A stretch of DNA of 64,000 nucleotides, from NCBI GenBank assembly GCA_964019055.1, contig OZ025219.1, positions 4,297,868 to 4,361,867 of the forward strand. The letters are read 5' to 3'. Made by a program: the position numbers and the translations under genes. The notes beneath the pieces were generated by a model. The model saw only the letters and a program-made list of their open reading frames with translations, did not search any database and had not been told where the DNA came from. Of this stretch, positions 34,389 through 46,893 are shown piece by piece. The stretch comes from Anthopleura xanthogrammica. Taxonomy: Eukaryota > Cnidaria > Anthozoa > Actiniaria > Actiniidae. Positions within the stretch are counted from its first letter, which is position 1; every line of letters starts with the position of its first letter.

Positions 34389-37300
34389 TTGCTGAGAATT
34401 TTCTTTTGCTCAAAACACCACGTTTTCACTGCTCAACGCAAGTTTTGGACGAGAAAAGCACATTTTAGGTGTCCAAAACACTGTTTTGCTGGAAAAAAAA
34501 GCTTTTTAGCCCAAAAAACTGAAAAATGGCCATTTTGGCTCTCAAAACCAGGTTTTTCTCTGACGGCGTGACCTGTTGGCTGAAACCCCCACTTTTTGCT
34601 CATGAAAATACCTCTTGAGATAAAAACACGACTTTTTGGCGAAAAAAAATGGGGTTTTGGCTGAGTAAAGGTGCTTTTTGGTCCAAAAAACTGTTTTTTG
34701 CTGAGAAAATTTGAAATTTGCTGAGAATTTTCTTTTGCTCAAAACACCACGTTTTCACTGCTCAACGCAAGTTTTGGACGAGAAAAGCACATTTTAGGTG
34801 TCCAAAACACTGTTTTGCTGGAAAAAAAAGCTTTTTAGCCCAAAAAACTGAAAAATGGCCATTTTGGCTCTCAAAACCAGGTTTTTCGCTGACGGCGTGA
34901 CCTGTTGGCTGAAACCCCCACTTTTTGCTCATGAAAATACCTCTTGAGATAAAAACACGACTTTTTGGCGAAAAAAATGGGGTTTTGGCTGAGTAAAGGT
35001 GCTTTTTGGTCCAAAAAACTGTTTTTTGCTGAGAAAATTTGAAATTTGCTGAGAATTTTCTTTTGCTCAAAACACCACGTTTTCACTGCTCAACGCAAGT
35101 TTTGGACGAGAAAAGCACATTTTAGGTGTCCAAAACACTGTTTTGCTGGGAAAAAAAGCTTTTTAGCCCAAAAAACTGAAAAATGGCCATTTTGGCTCTC
35201 AAAACCAGGTTTTTCGCTGACGGCGTGACCTGTTGGCTGAAACCCCCACTTTTTGCTCATGAAAATACCTCTTGAGATAAAAACACGACTTTTTGGCGAA
35301 AAAAATGGGGTTTTGGCTGAGTAAAGGTGCTTTTTGGTCCAAAAAACTGTTTTTTGCTGAGAAAATTTGAAGTTTGCTGAGAATTTTCTTTTGCTCAAAA
35401 CACCACGTTTTCACTGCTCAACGCAAGTTTTGGACGAGAAAAGCACATTTTAGGTGTCCAAAACACTGTTTTGCTGGAAAAAAAAGCTTTTTAGCCCAAA
35501 AAACTGAAAAATGGCCATTTTGGCTCTCAAAACCAGGTTTTTCGCTGACGGCGTGACCTGTTGGCTGAAACCCCCACTTTTTGCTCATGAAAATACCTCT
35601 TGAGATAAAAACACGACTTTTTGGCGAAAAAAAATGGGGTTTTGGCTGAGTAAAGGTGCTTTTTGGTCCAAAAAACTGTTTTTTGCTGAGAAAATTTGAA
35701 ATTTGCTGAGAATTTTCTTTTGCTCAAAACACCACGTTTTCACTGCTCAACGCAAGTTTTGGACGAGAAAAGCACATTTTAGGTGTCCAAAACACTGTTT
35801 TGCTGGAAAAAAAAGCTTTTTAGCCCAAAAAACTGAAAAATGGCCATTTTGGCTCTCAAAACCAGGTTTTTCGCTGACGGCGTGACCTGTTGGCTGAAAC
35901 CCCCACTTTTTGCTCATGAAAATACCTCTTGAGATAAAAACACGACTTTTTGGCGAAAAAAAATGGGGTTTTGGCTGAGTAAAGGTGCTTTTTGGTCCAA
36001 AAAACTGTTTTTTGCTGAGAAAATTTGAAATTTGCTGAGAATTTTCTTTTGCTCAAAACACCACGTTTTCACTGCTAAACGCAAGTTTTGGACGAGAAAA
36101 GCACATTTTAGGTGTCCAAAACACTGTTTTGCTGGAAAAAAAAGCTTTTTAGCCCAAAAAACTGAAAAATGGCCATTTTGGCTCTCAAAACCAGGTTTTT
36201 CGCTGACGGCGTGACCTGTTGGCTGAAACCCCCACTTTTTGCTCATGAAAATACCTCTTGAGATAAAAACACGACTTTTTGGCGAAAACAAATGGGGTTT
36301 TGGCTGAGTAAAGGTGCTTTTTGGTCCAAAAAACTGTTTTTTGCTGAGAAAATTTGAAATTTGCTGAGAATTTTCTTTTGCTCAAAACACCACGTTTTCA
36401 CTGCTCAACGCAAGTTTTGGACGTGAAAAGCACATTTTAGGTGTCCAAAACACTGTTTTGCTGGAAAAAAAAGCTTTTTAGCCCAAAAAACTGAAAAATG
36501 GCCATTTTGGCTCTCAAAACCAGGTTTTTCGCTGACGGCGTGACCTGTTGGCTGAAACCCCCACTTTTTGCTCATGAAAATACCTCTTGAGATAAAAACA
36601 CGACTTTTTGGCGAAAACAAATGGGGTTTTGGCTGAGTAAAGGTGCTTTTTGGTCCAAAAAACTGTTTTTTGCTGAGAAAATTTGAAATTTGCTGAGAAT
36701 TTTCTTTTGCTCAAAACACCACGTTTTCACTGCTAAACGCAAGTTTTGGACGAGAAAAGCACATTTTAGGTGTCCAAAACACTGTTTTGCTGGAAAAAAA
36801 AGCTTTTTAGCCCAAAAAACTGAAAAATGGCCATTTTGGCTCTCAAAACCAGGTTTTTCGCTGACGGCGTGACCTGTTGGCTGAAACCCCCACTTTTTGC
36901 TCATGAAAATACCTCTTGAGATAAAAACACGACTTTTTGGCGAAAAAAAATGGGGTTTTGGCTGAGTAAAGGTGCTTTTTGGTCCAAAAAACTGTTTTTT
37001 GCTGAGAAAATTTGAAATTTGCTGACAATTTTCTTTTGCTCAAAACACCACGTTTTCACTGCTCAACGCAAGTTTTGGACGAGAAAAGCACATTTTAGGT
37101 GTCCAAAACACTGTTTTGCTGGAAAAAAAAGCTTTTTAGCCCAAAAAACTGAAAAATGGCCATTTTGGCTCTCAAAACCAGGTTTTTCGCTGACGGCGTG
37201 ACCTGTTGGCTGAAACCCCCACTTTTTGCTCATGAAAATACCTCTTGAGATAAAAACACGACTTTTTGGCGAAAACAAATGGGGTTTTGGCTGAGTAAAG

Positions 37301-38334
37301 GTGCTTTTTGGTCCAAAAAACTGTTTTTTGCTGAGAAAATTTGAAATTTGCTGAGAATTTTCTTTTGCTCAAAACACCACGTTTTCACTGCTCAACGCAA
37401 GTTTTGCACGAGAAAAGCACATTTTAGGTGTCCAAAACACTGTTTTGCTGGAAAAAAAAGCTTTTTAGCCCAAAAAACTGAAAAATGGCCATTTTGGCTC
37501 TCAAAACCAGGTTTTTCGCTGACGGCGTGACCTGTTGGCTGAAACCCCCACTTTTTGCTCATGAAAATACCTCTTGAGATAAAAACACGACTTTTTGGCG
37601 AAAAAAAATGGGGTTTTGGCTGAGTAAAGGTGCTTTTTGGTCCAAAAAACTGTTTTTTGCTGAGAAAATTTGAAATTTGCTGAGAATTTTCTTTTGCTCA
37701 AAACACCACGTTTTCACTGCTCAACGCAAGTTTTGGACGAGAAAAGCACATTTTAGGTGTCCAAAACACTGTTTTGCTGGAAAAAAAAGCTTTTTAGCCC
37801 AAAAAACTGAAAAATGGCCATTTTGGCTCTCAAAACCAGGTTTTTCGCTGACGGCGTGACCTGTTGGCTGAAACCCCCTCTTTTTGCTCATGAAAATACC
37901 TCTTGAGATAAAAACACGACTTTTTGGCGAAAAAAAATGGGGTTTTGGCTGAGTAAAGGTGCTTTTTGGTCCAAAAAACTGTTTTTTGCTGAGAAAATTT
38001 GAAATTTGCTGAGAATTTTCTTTTGCTCAAAACACCACGTTTTCACTGCTCAACGCAAGTTTTGGACGAGAAAAGCACATTTTAGGTGTCCAAAACACTG
38101 TTTTGCTGGAAAAAAAAGCTTTTTAGCCCAAAAAACTGAAAAATGGCCATTTTGGCTCTCAAAACCAGGTTTTTCGCTGACGGCGTGACCTGTTGGCTGA
38201 AACCCCCACTTTTTGCTCATGAAAATACCTCTTGAGATAAAAACACGACTTTTTGGCGAAAAAAAATGGGGTTTTGGCTGAGTAAAGGTGCTTTTTGGTC
38301 CAAAAAACTGTTTTTTGCTGAGAAAATTTGAAAT
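34389..38334. repeat. Mixed block rich in single-base variants
   Basis: Landmarks: 34389, 34718, 35046, 35374, 35703 Q; 36032 K; 36361 Q; 36690 K; 37019, 37348, 37677, 38006 Q. Copies 34718 and 35046 each lost one A in the GGCG A-run, giving two successive 328-bp units. GAAAACAAAT occurs at 36289, 36618 and 37276. Private changes lie at 34559, 35372, 36424, 37407 and 37879. CTGACAATT at 37025 is a dispersed marker shared with 42294, 56443 and 63351. Confidence 0.88.
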
Positions 38335-41300
38335 TTGCTGAGAATTTTCTTTTGCTCAAAACACCACGTTTTCACTGCTCAACGCAAGTTTTGGACGAGA
38401 AAAGCACATTTTAGGTGTCCAAAACACTGTTTTGCTGGAAAAAAAAAGCTTTTTAGCCCAAAAAACTGAAAAATGGCCATTTTGGCTCTCAAAACCAGGT
38501 TTTTCGCTGACGGCGTGACCTGTTGGCTGAAACCCCCACTTTTTGCTCATGAAAATACCTCTTGAGATAAAAACACGACTTTTTGGCGAAAAAAAATGGG
38601 GTTTTGGCTGAGTAAAGGTGCTTTTTGGTCCAAAAAACTGTTTTTTGCTGAGAAAATTTGAAATTTGCTGAGAATTTTCTTTTGCTCAAAACACCACGTT
38701 TTCACTGCTCAACGCAAGTTTTGGACGAGAAAAGCACATTTTAGGTGTCCAAAACACTGTTTTGCTGGAAAAAAAAGCTTTTTAGCCCAAAAAACTGAAA
38801 AATGGCCATTTTGGCTCTCAAAACCAGGTTTTTCGCTGACGGCGTGACCTGTTGGCTGAAACCCCCACTTTTTGCTCATGAAAATACCTCTTGAGATAAA
38901 AACACGACTTTTTGGCGAAAAAAAATGGGATTTTGGCTGAGTAAAGGTGCTTTTTGGTCCAAAAAACTGTTTTTTGCTGAGAAAATTTGAAATTTGCTGA
39001 GAATTTTCTTTTGCTCAAAACACCACGTTTTCACTGCTAAACGCAAGTTTTGGACGAGAAAAGCACATTTTAGGTGTCCAAAACACTGTTTTGCTGGAAA
39101 AAAAAAGCTTTTTAGCCCAAAAAACTGAAAAATTGCCATTTTGGCTCTCAAAACCAGGTTTTTCGCTGACGGCGTGACCTGTTGGCTGAAACCCCCACTT
39201 TTTGCTCATGAAAATACCTCTTGAGATAAAAACACGACTTTTTGGCGAAAACAAAATGGGGTTTTGGCTGAGTAAAGGTGTTTTTTGGTCCAAAAAACTG
39301 TTTTTTGCTGAGAAAATTTGAAATTTGCTGAGAATTTTCTTTTGCTCAAAACACCACGTTTTCACTGCTAAACGCAAGTTTTGGACGAGAAAAGCACATT
39401 TTAGGTGTCCAAAACACTGTTTTGCTGGAAAAAAAAAGCTTTTTAGCCCAAAAAACTGAAAAATGGCCATTTTGGCTCTCAAAACCAGGTTTTTCGCTGA
39501 CGGCGTGACCTGTTGGCTGAAACCCCCACTTTTTGCTCATGAAAATACCTCTTGAGATAAAAACACGACTTTTTGGCGAAAAAAAATGGGGTTTTGGCTG
39601 AGTAAAGGTGCTTTTTGGTCCAAAAAACTGTTTTTTGCTGAGAAAATTTGAAATTTGCTGAGAATTTTCTTTTGCTCAAAACACCACGTTTTCACTGCTA
39701 AACGCAAGTTTTGGACGAGAAAAGCACATTTTAGGTGTCCAAAACACTGTTTTGCTGGAAAAAAAAGCTTTTTAGCCCAAAAAACTGAAAAATGGCCATT
39801 TTGGCTCTCAAAACCAGGTTTTTCGCTGACGGCGTGACCTGTTGGCTGAAACCCCCACTTTTTGCTCATGAAAATACCTCTTGAGATAAAAACACGACTT
39901 TTTGGCGAAAAAAAATGGGGTTTTGGCTGAGTAAAGGTGCTTTTTGGTCCAAAAAACTGTTTTTTGCTGAGAAAATTTGAAATTTGCTGAGAATTTTCTT
40001 TTGCTCAAAACACCACGTTTTCACTGCTCAACGCAAGTTGTGGACGAGAAAAGCACATTTTAGGTGTCCAAAACACTGTTTTGCTGGAAAAAAAAGCTTT
40101 TTAGCCCAAAAAACTGAAAAATGGCCATTTTGGCTCTCAAAACCAGGTTTTTCGCTGACGGCGTGACCTGTTGGCTGAAACCCCCACTTTTTGCTCATGA
40201 AAATACCTCTTGAGATAAAAACACGACTTTTTGGCGAAAAAAAATGGGGTTTTGGCTGAGTAAAGGTGCTTTTTGGTCCAAAAAACTGTTTTTTGCTGAG
40301 AAAATTTGAAATTTGCTGAGAATTTTCTTTTGCTCAAAACACCACGTTTTCATTGCTCAACGCAAGTTTTGGACGAGAAAAGCACATTTTAGGTGTCCAA
40401 AACACTGTTTTGCTGGAAAAAAAAGCTTTTTAGCCCAAAAAACTGAAAAATGGCCATTTTGGCTCTCAAAACCAGGTTTTTCGCTGACGGCGTGACCTGT
40501 TGGCTGAAACCCCCACTTTTTGCTCATGAAAATACCTCTTGAGATAAAAACACGACTTTTTGGCGAAAAAAAATGGGGTTTTGGCTGAGTAAAGGTGCTT
40601 TTTGGTCCAAAAAACTGTTTTTTGCTGAGAAAATTTGAAATTTGCTGAGAATTTTCTTTTGCTCAAAACACCACGTTTTCACTGCTCAACGCAAGTTTTG
40701 GACGAGAAAAGCACATTTTAGGTGTCCAAAACACTGTTTTGCTGGAAAAAAAAGCTTTTTAGCCCAAAAAACTGAAAAATGGCCATTTTGGCTCTCAAAA
40801 CCAGGTTTTTCGCTGACGGCGTGACCTGTTGGCTGAAACCCCCACTTTTTGCTCATGAAAATACCTCTTGAGATAAAAACACGACTTTTTGGCGAAAAAA
40901 AATGGGGTTTTGGCTGAGTAAAGGTGCTTTTTGGTCCAAAAAACTGTTTTTTGCTGAGAAAATTTGAAATTTGCTGAGAATTTTCTTTTGCTCAAAACAC
41001 CACGTTTTCACTGCTCAACGCAAGTTTTGGACGAGAAAAGCACATTTTAGGTGTCCAAAACACTGTTTTGCTGGAAAAAAAAGCTTTTTAGCCCAAAAAA
41101 CTGAAAAATGGCCATTTTGGCTCTCAAAACCAGGTTTTTCGCTGACGGCGTGACCTGTTGGCTGAAACCCCCACTTTTTGCTCATGAAAATACCTCTTGA
41201 GATAAAAACACGACTTTTTGGCGAAAAAAAATGGGGTTTTGGCTGAGTAAAGGTGCTTTTTGGTCCAAAAAACTGTTTTTTGCTGAGAAAATTTGAAATT

Positions 41301-42287
41301 TGCTGAGAATTTTCTTTTGCTCAAAACACCACGTTTTCACTGCTCAACGCAAGTTTTGGACGAGAAAAGCACATTTTAGGTGTCCAAAACACTGTTTTGC
41401 TGGAAAAAAAAGCTTTTTAGCCCAAAAAACTGAAAAATGGCCATTTTGGCTCTCAAAACCAGGTTTTTCGCTGACGGCGTGACCTGTTGGCTGAAACCCC
41501 CACTTTTTGCTCATGAAAATACCTCTTGAGATAAAAACACGACTTTTTGGCGAAAAAAAATGGGGTTTTGGCTGAGTAAAGGTGCTTTTTGGTCCAAAAA
41601 ACTGTTTTTTGCTGAGAAAATTTGAAATTTGCTGAGAATTTTCTTTTGCTCAAAACACCACGTTTTCACTGCTAAACGCAAGTTTTGGACGAGAAAAGCA
41701 CATTTTAGGTGTCCAAAACACTGTTTTGCTGGAAAAAAAAAGCTTTTTAGCCCAAAAAACTGAAAAATGGCCATTTTGGCTCTCAAAACCAGGTTTTTCG
41801 CTGACGGCGTGACCTGTTGGCTGAAACCCCCACTTTTTGCTCATGAAAATACCTCTTGAGATAAAAACACGACTTTTTGGCGAAAAAAAATGGGGTTTTG
41901 GCTGAGTAAAGGTGCTTTTTGGTCCAAAAAACTGTTTTTTGCTGAGAAAATTTGAAATTTGCTGAGAATTTTCTTTTGCTCAAAACACCACGTTTTCACT
42001 GCTCAACGCAAGTTTTGGACGAGAAAAGCACATTTTAGGTGTCCAAAACACTGTTTTGCTGGAAAAAAAAGCTTTTTAGCCCAAAAAACTGAAAAATGGC
42101 CATTTTGGCTCTCAAAACCAGGTTTTTCGCTGACGGCGTGACCTGTTGGCTGAAACCCCCACTTTTTGCTCATGAAAATACCTCTTGAGATAAAAACACG
42201 ACTTTTTGGCGAAAAAAAATGGGGTTTTGGCTGAGTAAAGGTGCTTTTTGGTCCAAAAAACTGTTTTTTGCTGAGAAAATTTGAAAT
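38335..42287. repeat. Mixed block with several 9-A copies
   Basis: Copies with a 9-base A run are at 38335 (Q), 38994, 39325 and 41629 (K). The copy at 38994 also gained a base in GGCGAAAACAAAATGG (C at 39252) and has AAATTGCC at 39134, which breaks the 14-bp palindrome. Other private changes are at 38930, 39281, 40040 and 40353. A run of five Q copies (39984-41300) separates the two K groups. Confidence 0.88.
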
Positions 42288-45200
42288 TTGCTGACAATTT
42301 TCTTTTGCTCAAAACACCACGTTTTCACTGCTCAACGCAAGTTTTGGACGAGAAAAGCACATTTTAGGTGTCCAAAACACTGTTTTGCTGGAAAAAAAAG
42401 CTTTTTAGCCCAAAAAACTGAAAAATGGCCATTTTGGCTCTCAAAACCAGGTTTTTCGCTGACGGCGTGACCTGTTGGCTGAAACCCCCACTTTTTGCTC
42501 ATGAAAATACCTCTTGAGATAAAAACACGACTTTTTGGCGAAAACAAATGGGGTTTTGGCTGAGTAAAGGTGCTTTTTGGTCCAAAAAACTGTTTTTTGC
42601 TGAGAAAATTTGAAATTTGCTGAGAATTTTCTTTTGCTCAAAACACCACGTTTTCACTGCTAAACGCAAGTTTTGGACGAGAAAAGCACATTTTAGGTGT
42701 CCAAAACACTGTTTTGCTGGAAAAAAAAGCTTTTTAGCCCAAAAAACTGAAAAATGGCCATTTTGGCTCTCAAAACCAGGTTTTTCGCTGACGGCGTGAC
42801 CTGTTGGCTGAAACCCCCACTTTTTGCTCATGAAAATACCTCTTGAGATAAAAACACGACTTTTTGGCGAAAAAAAATGGGGTTTTGGCTGAGTAAAGGT
42901 GCTTTTTGGTCCAAAAAACTGTTTTTTGCTGAGAAAATTTGAAATTTGCTGAGAATTTTCTTTTGCTCAAAACACCACGTTTTCACTGCTCAACGCAAGT
43001 TTTGGACGAGAAAAGCACATTTTAGGTGTCCAAAACACTGTTTTGCTGGAAAAAAAAGCTTTTTAGCCCAAAAAACTGAAAAATGGCCATTTTGGCTCTC
43101 AAAACCAGGTTTTTCGCTGACGGCGTGACCTGTTGGCTGAAACCCCCACTTTTTGCTCATGAAAATACCTCTTGAGATAAAAACACGACTTTTTGGCGAA
43201 AAAAAATGGGGTTTTGGCTGAGTAAAGGTGCTTTTTGGTCCAAAAAACTGTTTTTTGCTGAGAAAATTTGAAATTTGCTGAGAATTTTCTTTTGCTCAAA
43301 ACACCACGTTTTCACTGCTAAACGCAAGTTTTGGACGAGAAAAGCACATTTTAGGTGTCCAAAACACTGTTTTGCTGGAAAAAAAAAGCTTTTTAGCCCA
43401 AAAAACTGAAAAATGGCCATTTTGGCTCTCAAAACCAGGTTTTTCGCTGACGGCGTGACCTGTTGGCTGAAACCCCCACTTTTTGCTCATGAAAATACCT
43501 CTTGAGATAAAAACACGACTTTTTGGCGAAAAAAAATGGGGTTTTGGCTGAGTAAAGGTGCTTTTTGGTCCAAAAAACTGTTTTTTGCTGAGAAAATTTG
43601 AAATTTGCTGAGAATTTTCTTTTGCTCAAAACACCACGTTTTCACTGCTAAACGCAAGTTTTGGACGAGAAAAGCACATTTTAGGTGTCCAAAACACTGT
43701 TTTGCTGGAAAAAAAGCTTTTTAGCCCAAAAAACTGAAAAATGGCCATTTTGGCTCTCAAAACCAGGTTTTTCGCTGACGGCGTGACCTGTTGGCTGAAA
43801 CCCCCACTTTTTGCTCATGAAAATACCTCTTGAGATAAAAACACGACTTTTTGGCGAAAAAAAATGGGGTTTTGGCTGAGTAAAGGTGCTTTTTGGTCCA
43901 AAAAACTGTTTTTTGCTGAGAAAATTTGAAATTTGCTGAGAATTTTCTTTTGCTCAAAACACCACGTTTTCACTGCTAAACGCAAGTTTTGGACGAGAAA
44001 AGCACATTTTAGGTGTCCAAAACACTGTTTTGCTGGAAAAAAAAGCTTTTTAGCCCAAAAAACTGAAAAATGGCCATTTTGGCTCTCAAAACCAGGTTTT
44101 TCGCTGACGGCGTGACCTGTTGGCTGAAACCCCCACTTTTTGCTCATGAAAATACCTCTTGAGATAAAAACACGACTTTTTGGCGAAAAAAAATGGGGTT
44201 TTGGCTGAGTAAAGGTGCTTTTTGGTCCAAAAAACTGTTTTTTGCTGAGAAAATTTGAAATTTGCTGAGAATTTTCTTTTGCTCAAAACACCACGTTTTC
44301 ACTGCTAAACGCAAGTTTTGGACGAGAAAAGCACATTTTAGGTGTCCAAAACACTGTTTTGCTGGAAAAAAAAGCTTTTTAGCCCAAAAAACTGAAAAAT
44401 GGCCATTTTGGCTCTCAAAACCAGGTTTTTCGCTGACGGCGTGACCTGTTGGCTGAAACCCCCACTTTTTGCTCATGAAAATACCTCTTGAGATAAAAAC
44501 ACGACTTTTTGGCGAAAAAAAATGGGGTTTTGGCTGAGTAAAGGTGCTTTTTGGTCCAAAAAACTGTTTTTTGCTGAGAAAATTTGAAATTTGCTGAGAA
44601 TTTTCTTTTGCTCAAAACACCACGTTTTCACTGCTCAACGCAAGTTTTGGACGAGAAAAGCACATTTTAGGTGTCCAAAACACTGTTTTGCTGGAAAAAA
44701 AAGCTTTTTAGCCCAAAAAACTGAAAAATGGCCATTTTGGCTCTCAAAACCAGGTTTTTCGCTGACGGCGTGACCTGTTGGCTGAAACCCCCACTTTTTG
44801 CTCATGAAAATACCTCTTGAGATAAAAACACGACTTTTTGGCGAAAAAAAATGGGGTTTTGGCTGAGTAAAGGTGCTTTTTGGTCCAAAAAACTGTTTTT
44901 TGCTGAGAAAATTTGAAATTTGCTGAGAATTTTCTTTTGCTCAAAACACCACGTTTTCACTGCTCAACGCAAGTTTTGGACGAGAAAAGCACATTTTAGG
45001 TGTCCAAAACACTGTTTTGCTGGAAAAAAAAGCTTTTTAGCCCAAAAAACTGAAAAATGGCCATTTTGGCTCTCAAAACCAGGTTTTTCGCTGACGGCGT
45101 GACCTGTTGGCTGAAACCCCCACTTTTTGCTCATGAAAATACCTCTTGAGATAAAAACACGACTTTTTGGCGAAAACAAATGGGGTTTTGGCTGAGTAAA

Positions 45201-46893
45201 GGTGCTTTTTGGTCCAAAAAACTGTTTTTTGCTGAGAAAATTTGAAATTTGCTGAGAATTTTCTTTTGCTCAAAACACCACGTTTTCACTGCTCAACGCA
45301 AGTTTTGGACGAGAAAAGCACATTTTAGGTGTCCAAAACACTGTTTTGCTGGAAAAAAAAGCTTTTTAGCCCAAAAAACTGAAAAATGGCCATTTTGGCT
45401 CTCAAAACCAGGTTTTTCGCTGACGGCGTGACCTGTTGGCTGAAACCCCCACTTTTTGCTCATGAAAATACCTCTTGAGATAAAAACACGACTTTTTGGC
45501 GAAAAAAAATGGGGTTTTGGCTGAGTAAAGGTGCTTTTTGGTCCAAAAAACTGTTTTTTGCTGAGAAAATTTGAAATTTGCTGAGAATTTTCTTTTGCTC
45601 AAAACACCACGTTTTCACTGCTCAACGCAAGTTTTGGACGAGAAAAGCACATTTTAGGTGTCCAAAACACTGTTTTGCTGGAAAAAAAAGCTTTTTAGCC
45701 CAAAAAACTGAAAAATGGCCATTTTGGCTCTCAAAACCAGGTTTTTCGCTGACGGCGTGACCTGTTGGCTGAAACCCCCACTTTTTGCTCATGAAAATAC
45801 CTCTTGAGATAAAAACACGACTTTTTGGCGAAAAAAAATGGGGTTTTGGCTGAGTAAAGGTGCTTTTTGGTCCAAAAAACTGTTTTTTGCTGAGAAAATT
45901 TGAAATTTGCTGAGAATTTTCTTTTGCTCAAAACACCACGTTTTCACTGCTAAACGCAAGTTTTGGACGAGAAAAGCACATTTTAGGTGTCCAAAACACT
46001 GTTTTGCTGGAAAAAAAAAGCTTTTTAGCCCAAAAAACTGAAAAATGGCCATTTTGGCTCTCAAAACCAGGTTTTTCGCTGACGGCGTGACCTGTTGGCT
46101 GAAACCCCCACTTTTTGCTCATGAAAATACCTCTTGAGATAAAAACACGACTTTTTGGCGAAAAAAAATGGGGTTTTGGCTGAGTAAAGGTGCTTTTTGG
46201 TCCAAAAAACTGTTTTTTGCTGAGAAAATTTGAAATTTGCTGAGAATTTTCTTTTGCTCAAAACACCACGTTTTCACTGCTAAACGCAAGTTTTGGACGA
46301 GAAAAGCACATTTTAGGTGTCCAAAACACTGTTTTGCTGGAAAAAAAGCTTTTTAGCCCAAAAAACTGAAAAATGGCCATTTTGGCTCTCAAAACCAGGT
46401 TTTTCGCTGACGGCGTGACCTGTTGGCTGAAACCCCCACTTTTTGCTCATGAAAATACCTCTTGAGATAAAAACACGACTTTTTGGCGAAAAAAAATGGG
46501 GTTTTGGCTGAGTAAAGGTGCTTTTTGGTCCAAAAAACTGTTTTTTGCTGAGAAAATTTGAAATTTGCTGAGAATTTTCTTTTGCTCAAAACACCACGTT
46601 TTCACTGCTAAACGCAAGTTTTGGACGAGAAAAGCACATTTTAGGTGTCCAAAACACTGTTTTGCTGGAAAAAAAAGCTTTTTAGCCCAAAAAACTGAAA
46701 AATGGCCATTTTGGCTCTCAAAACCAGGTTTTTCGCTGACGGCGTGACCTGTTGGCTGAAACCCCCACTTTTTGCTCATGAAAATACCTCTTGAGATAAA
46801 AACACGACTTTTTGGCGAAAAAAAATGGGGTTTTGGCTGAGTAAAGGTGCTTTTTGGTCCAAAAAACTGTTTTTTGCTGAGAAAATTTGAAAT
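42288..46893. repeat. 8-monomer duplication (2,632-bp offset)
   Basis: The order Q, K with 9 A, K with 7 A, K occurs at 42946, 43275, 43605, 43933 and again at 45578, 45907, 46237, 46565. The 9-A runs begin at 43379 and 46011, exactly 2,632 bp (8 x 329) apart; the +1 and -1 changes cancel. Upstream partners 42288 and 44920 both carry GAAAACAAAT (42545, 45177), but only 42288 carries CTGACAATT. The two blocks therefore diverged or were patched after duplication. Confidence 0.88.
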
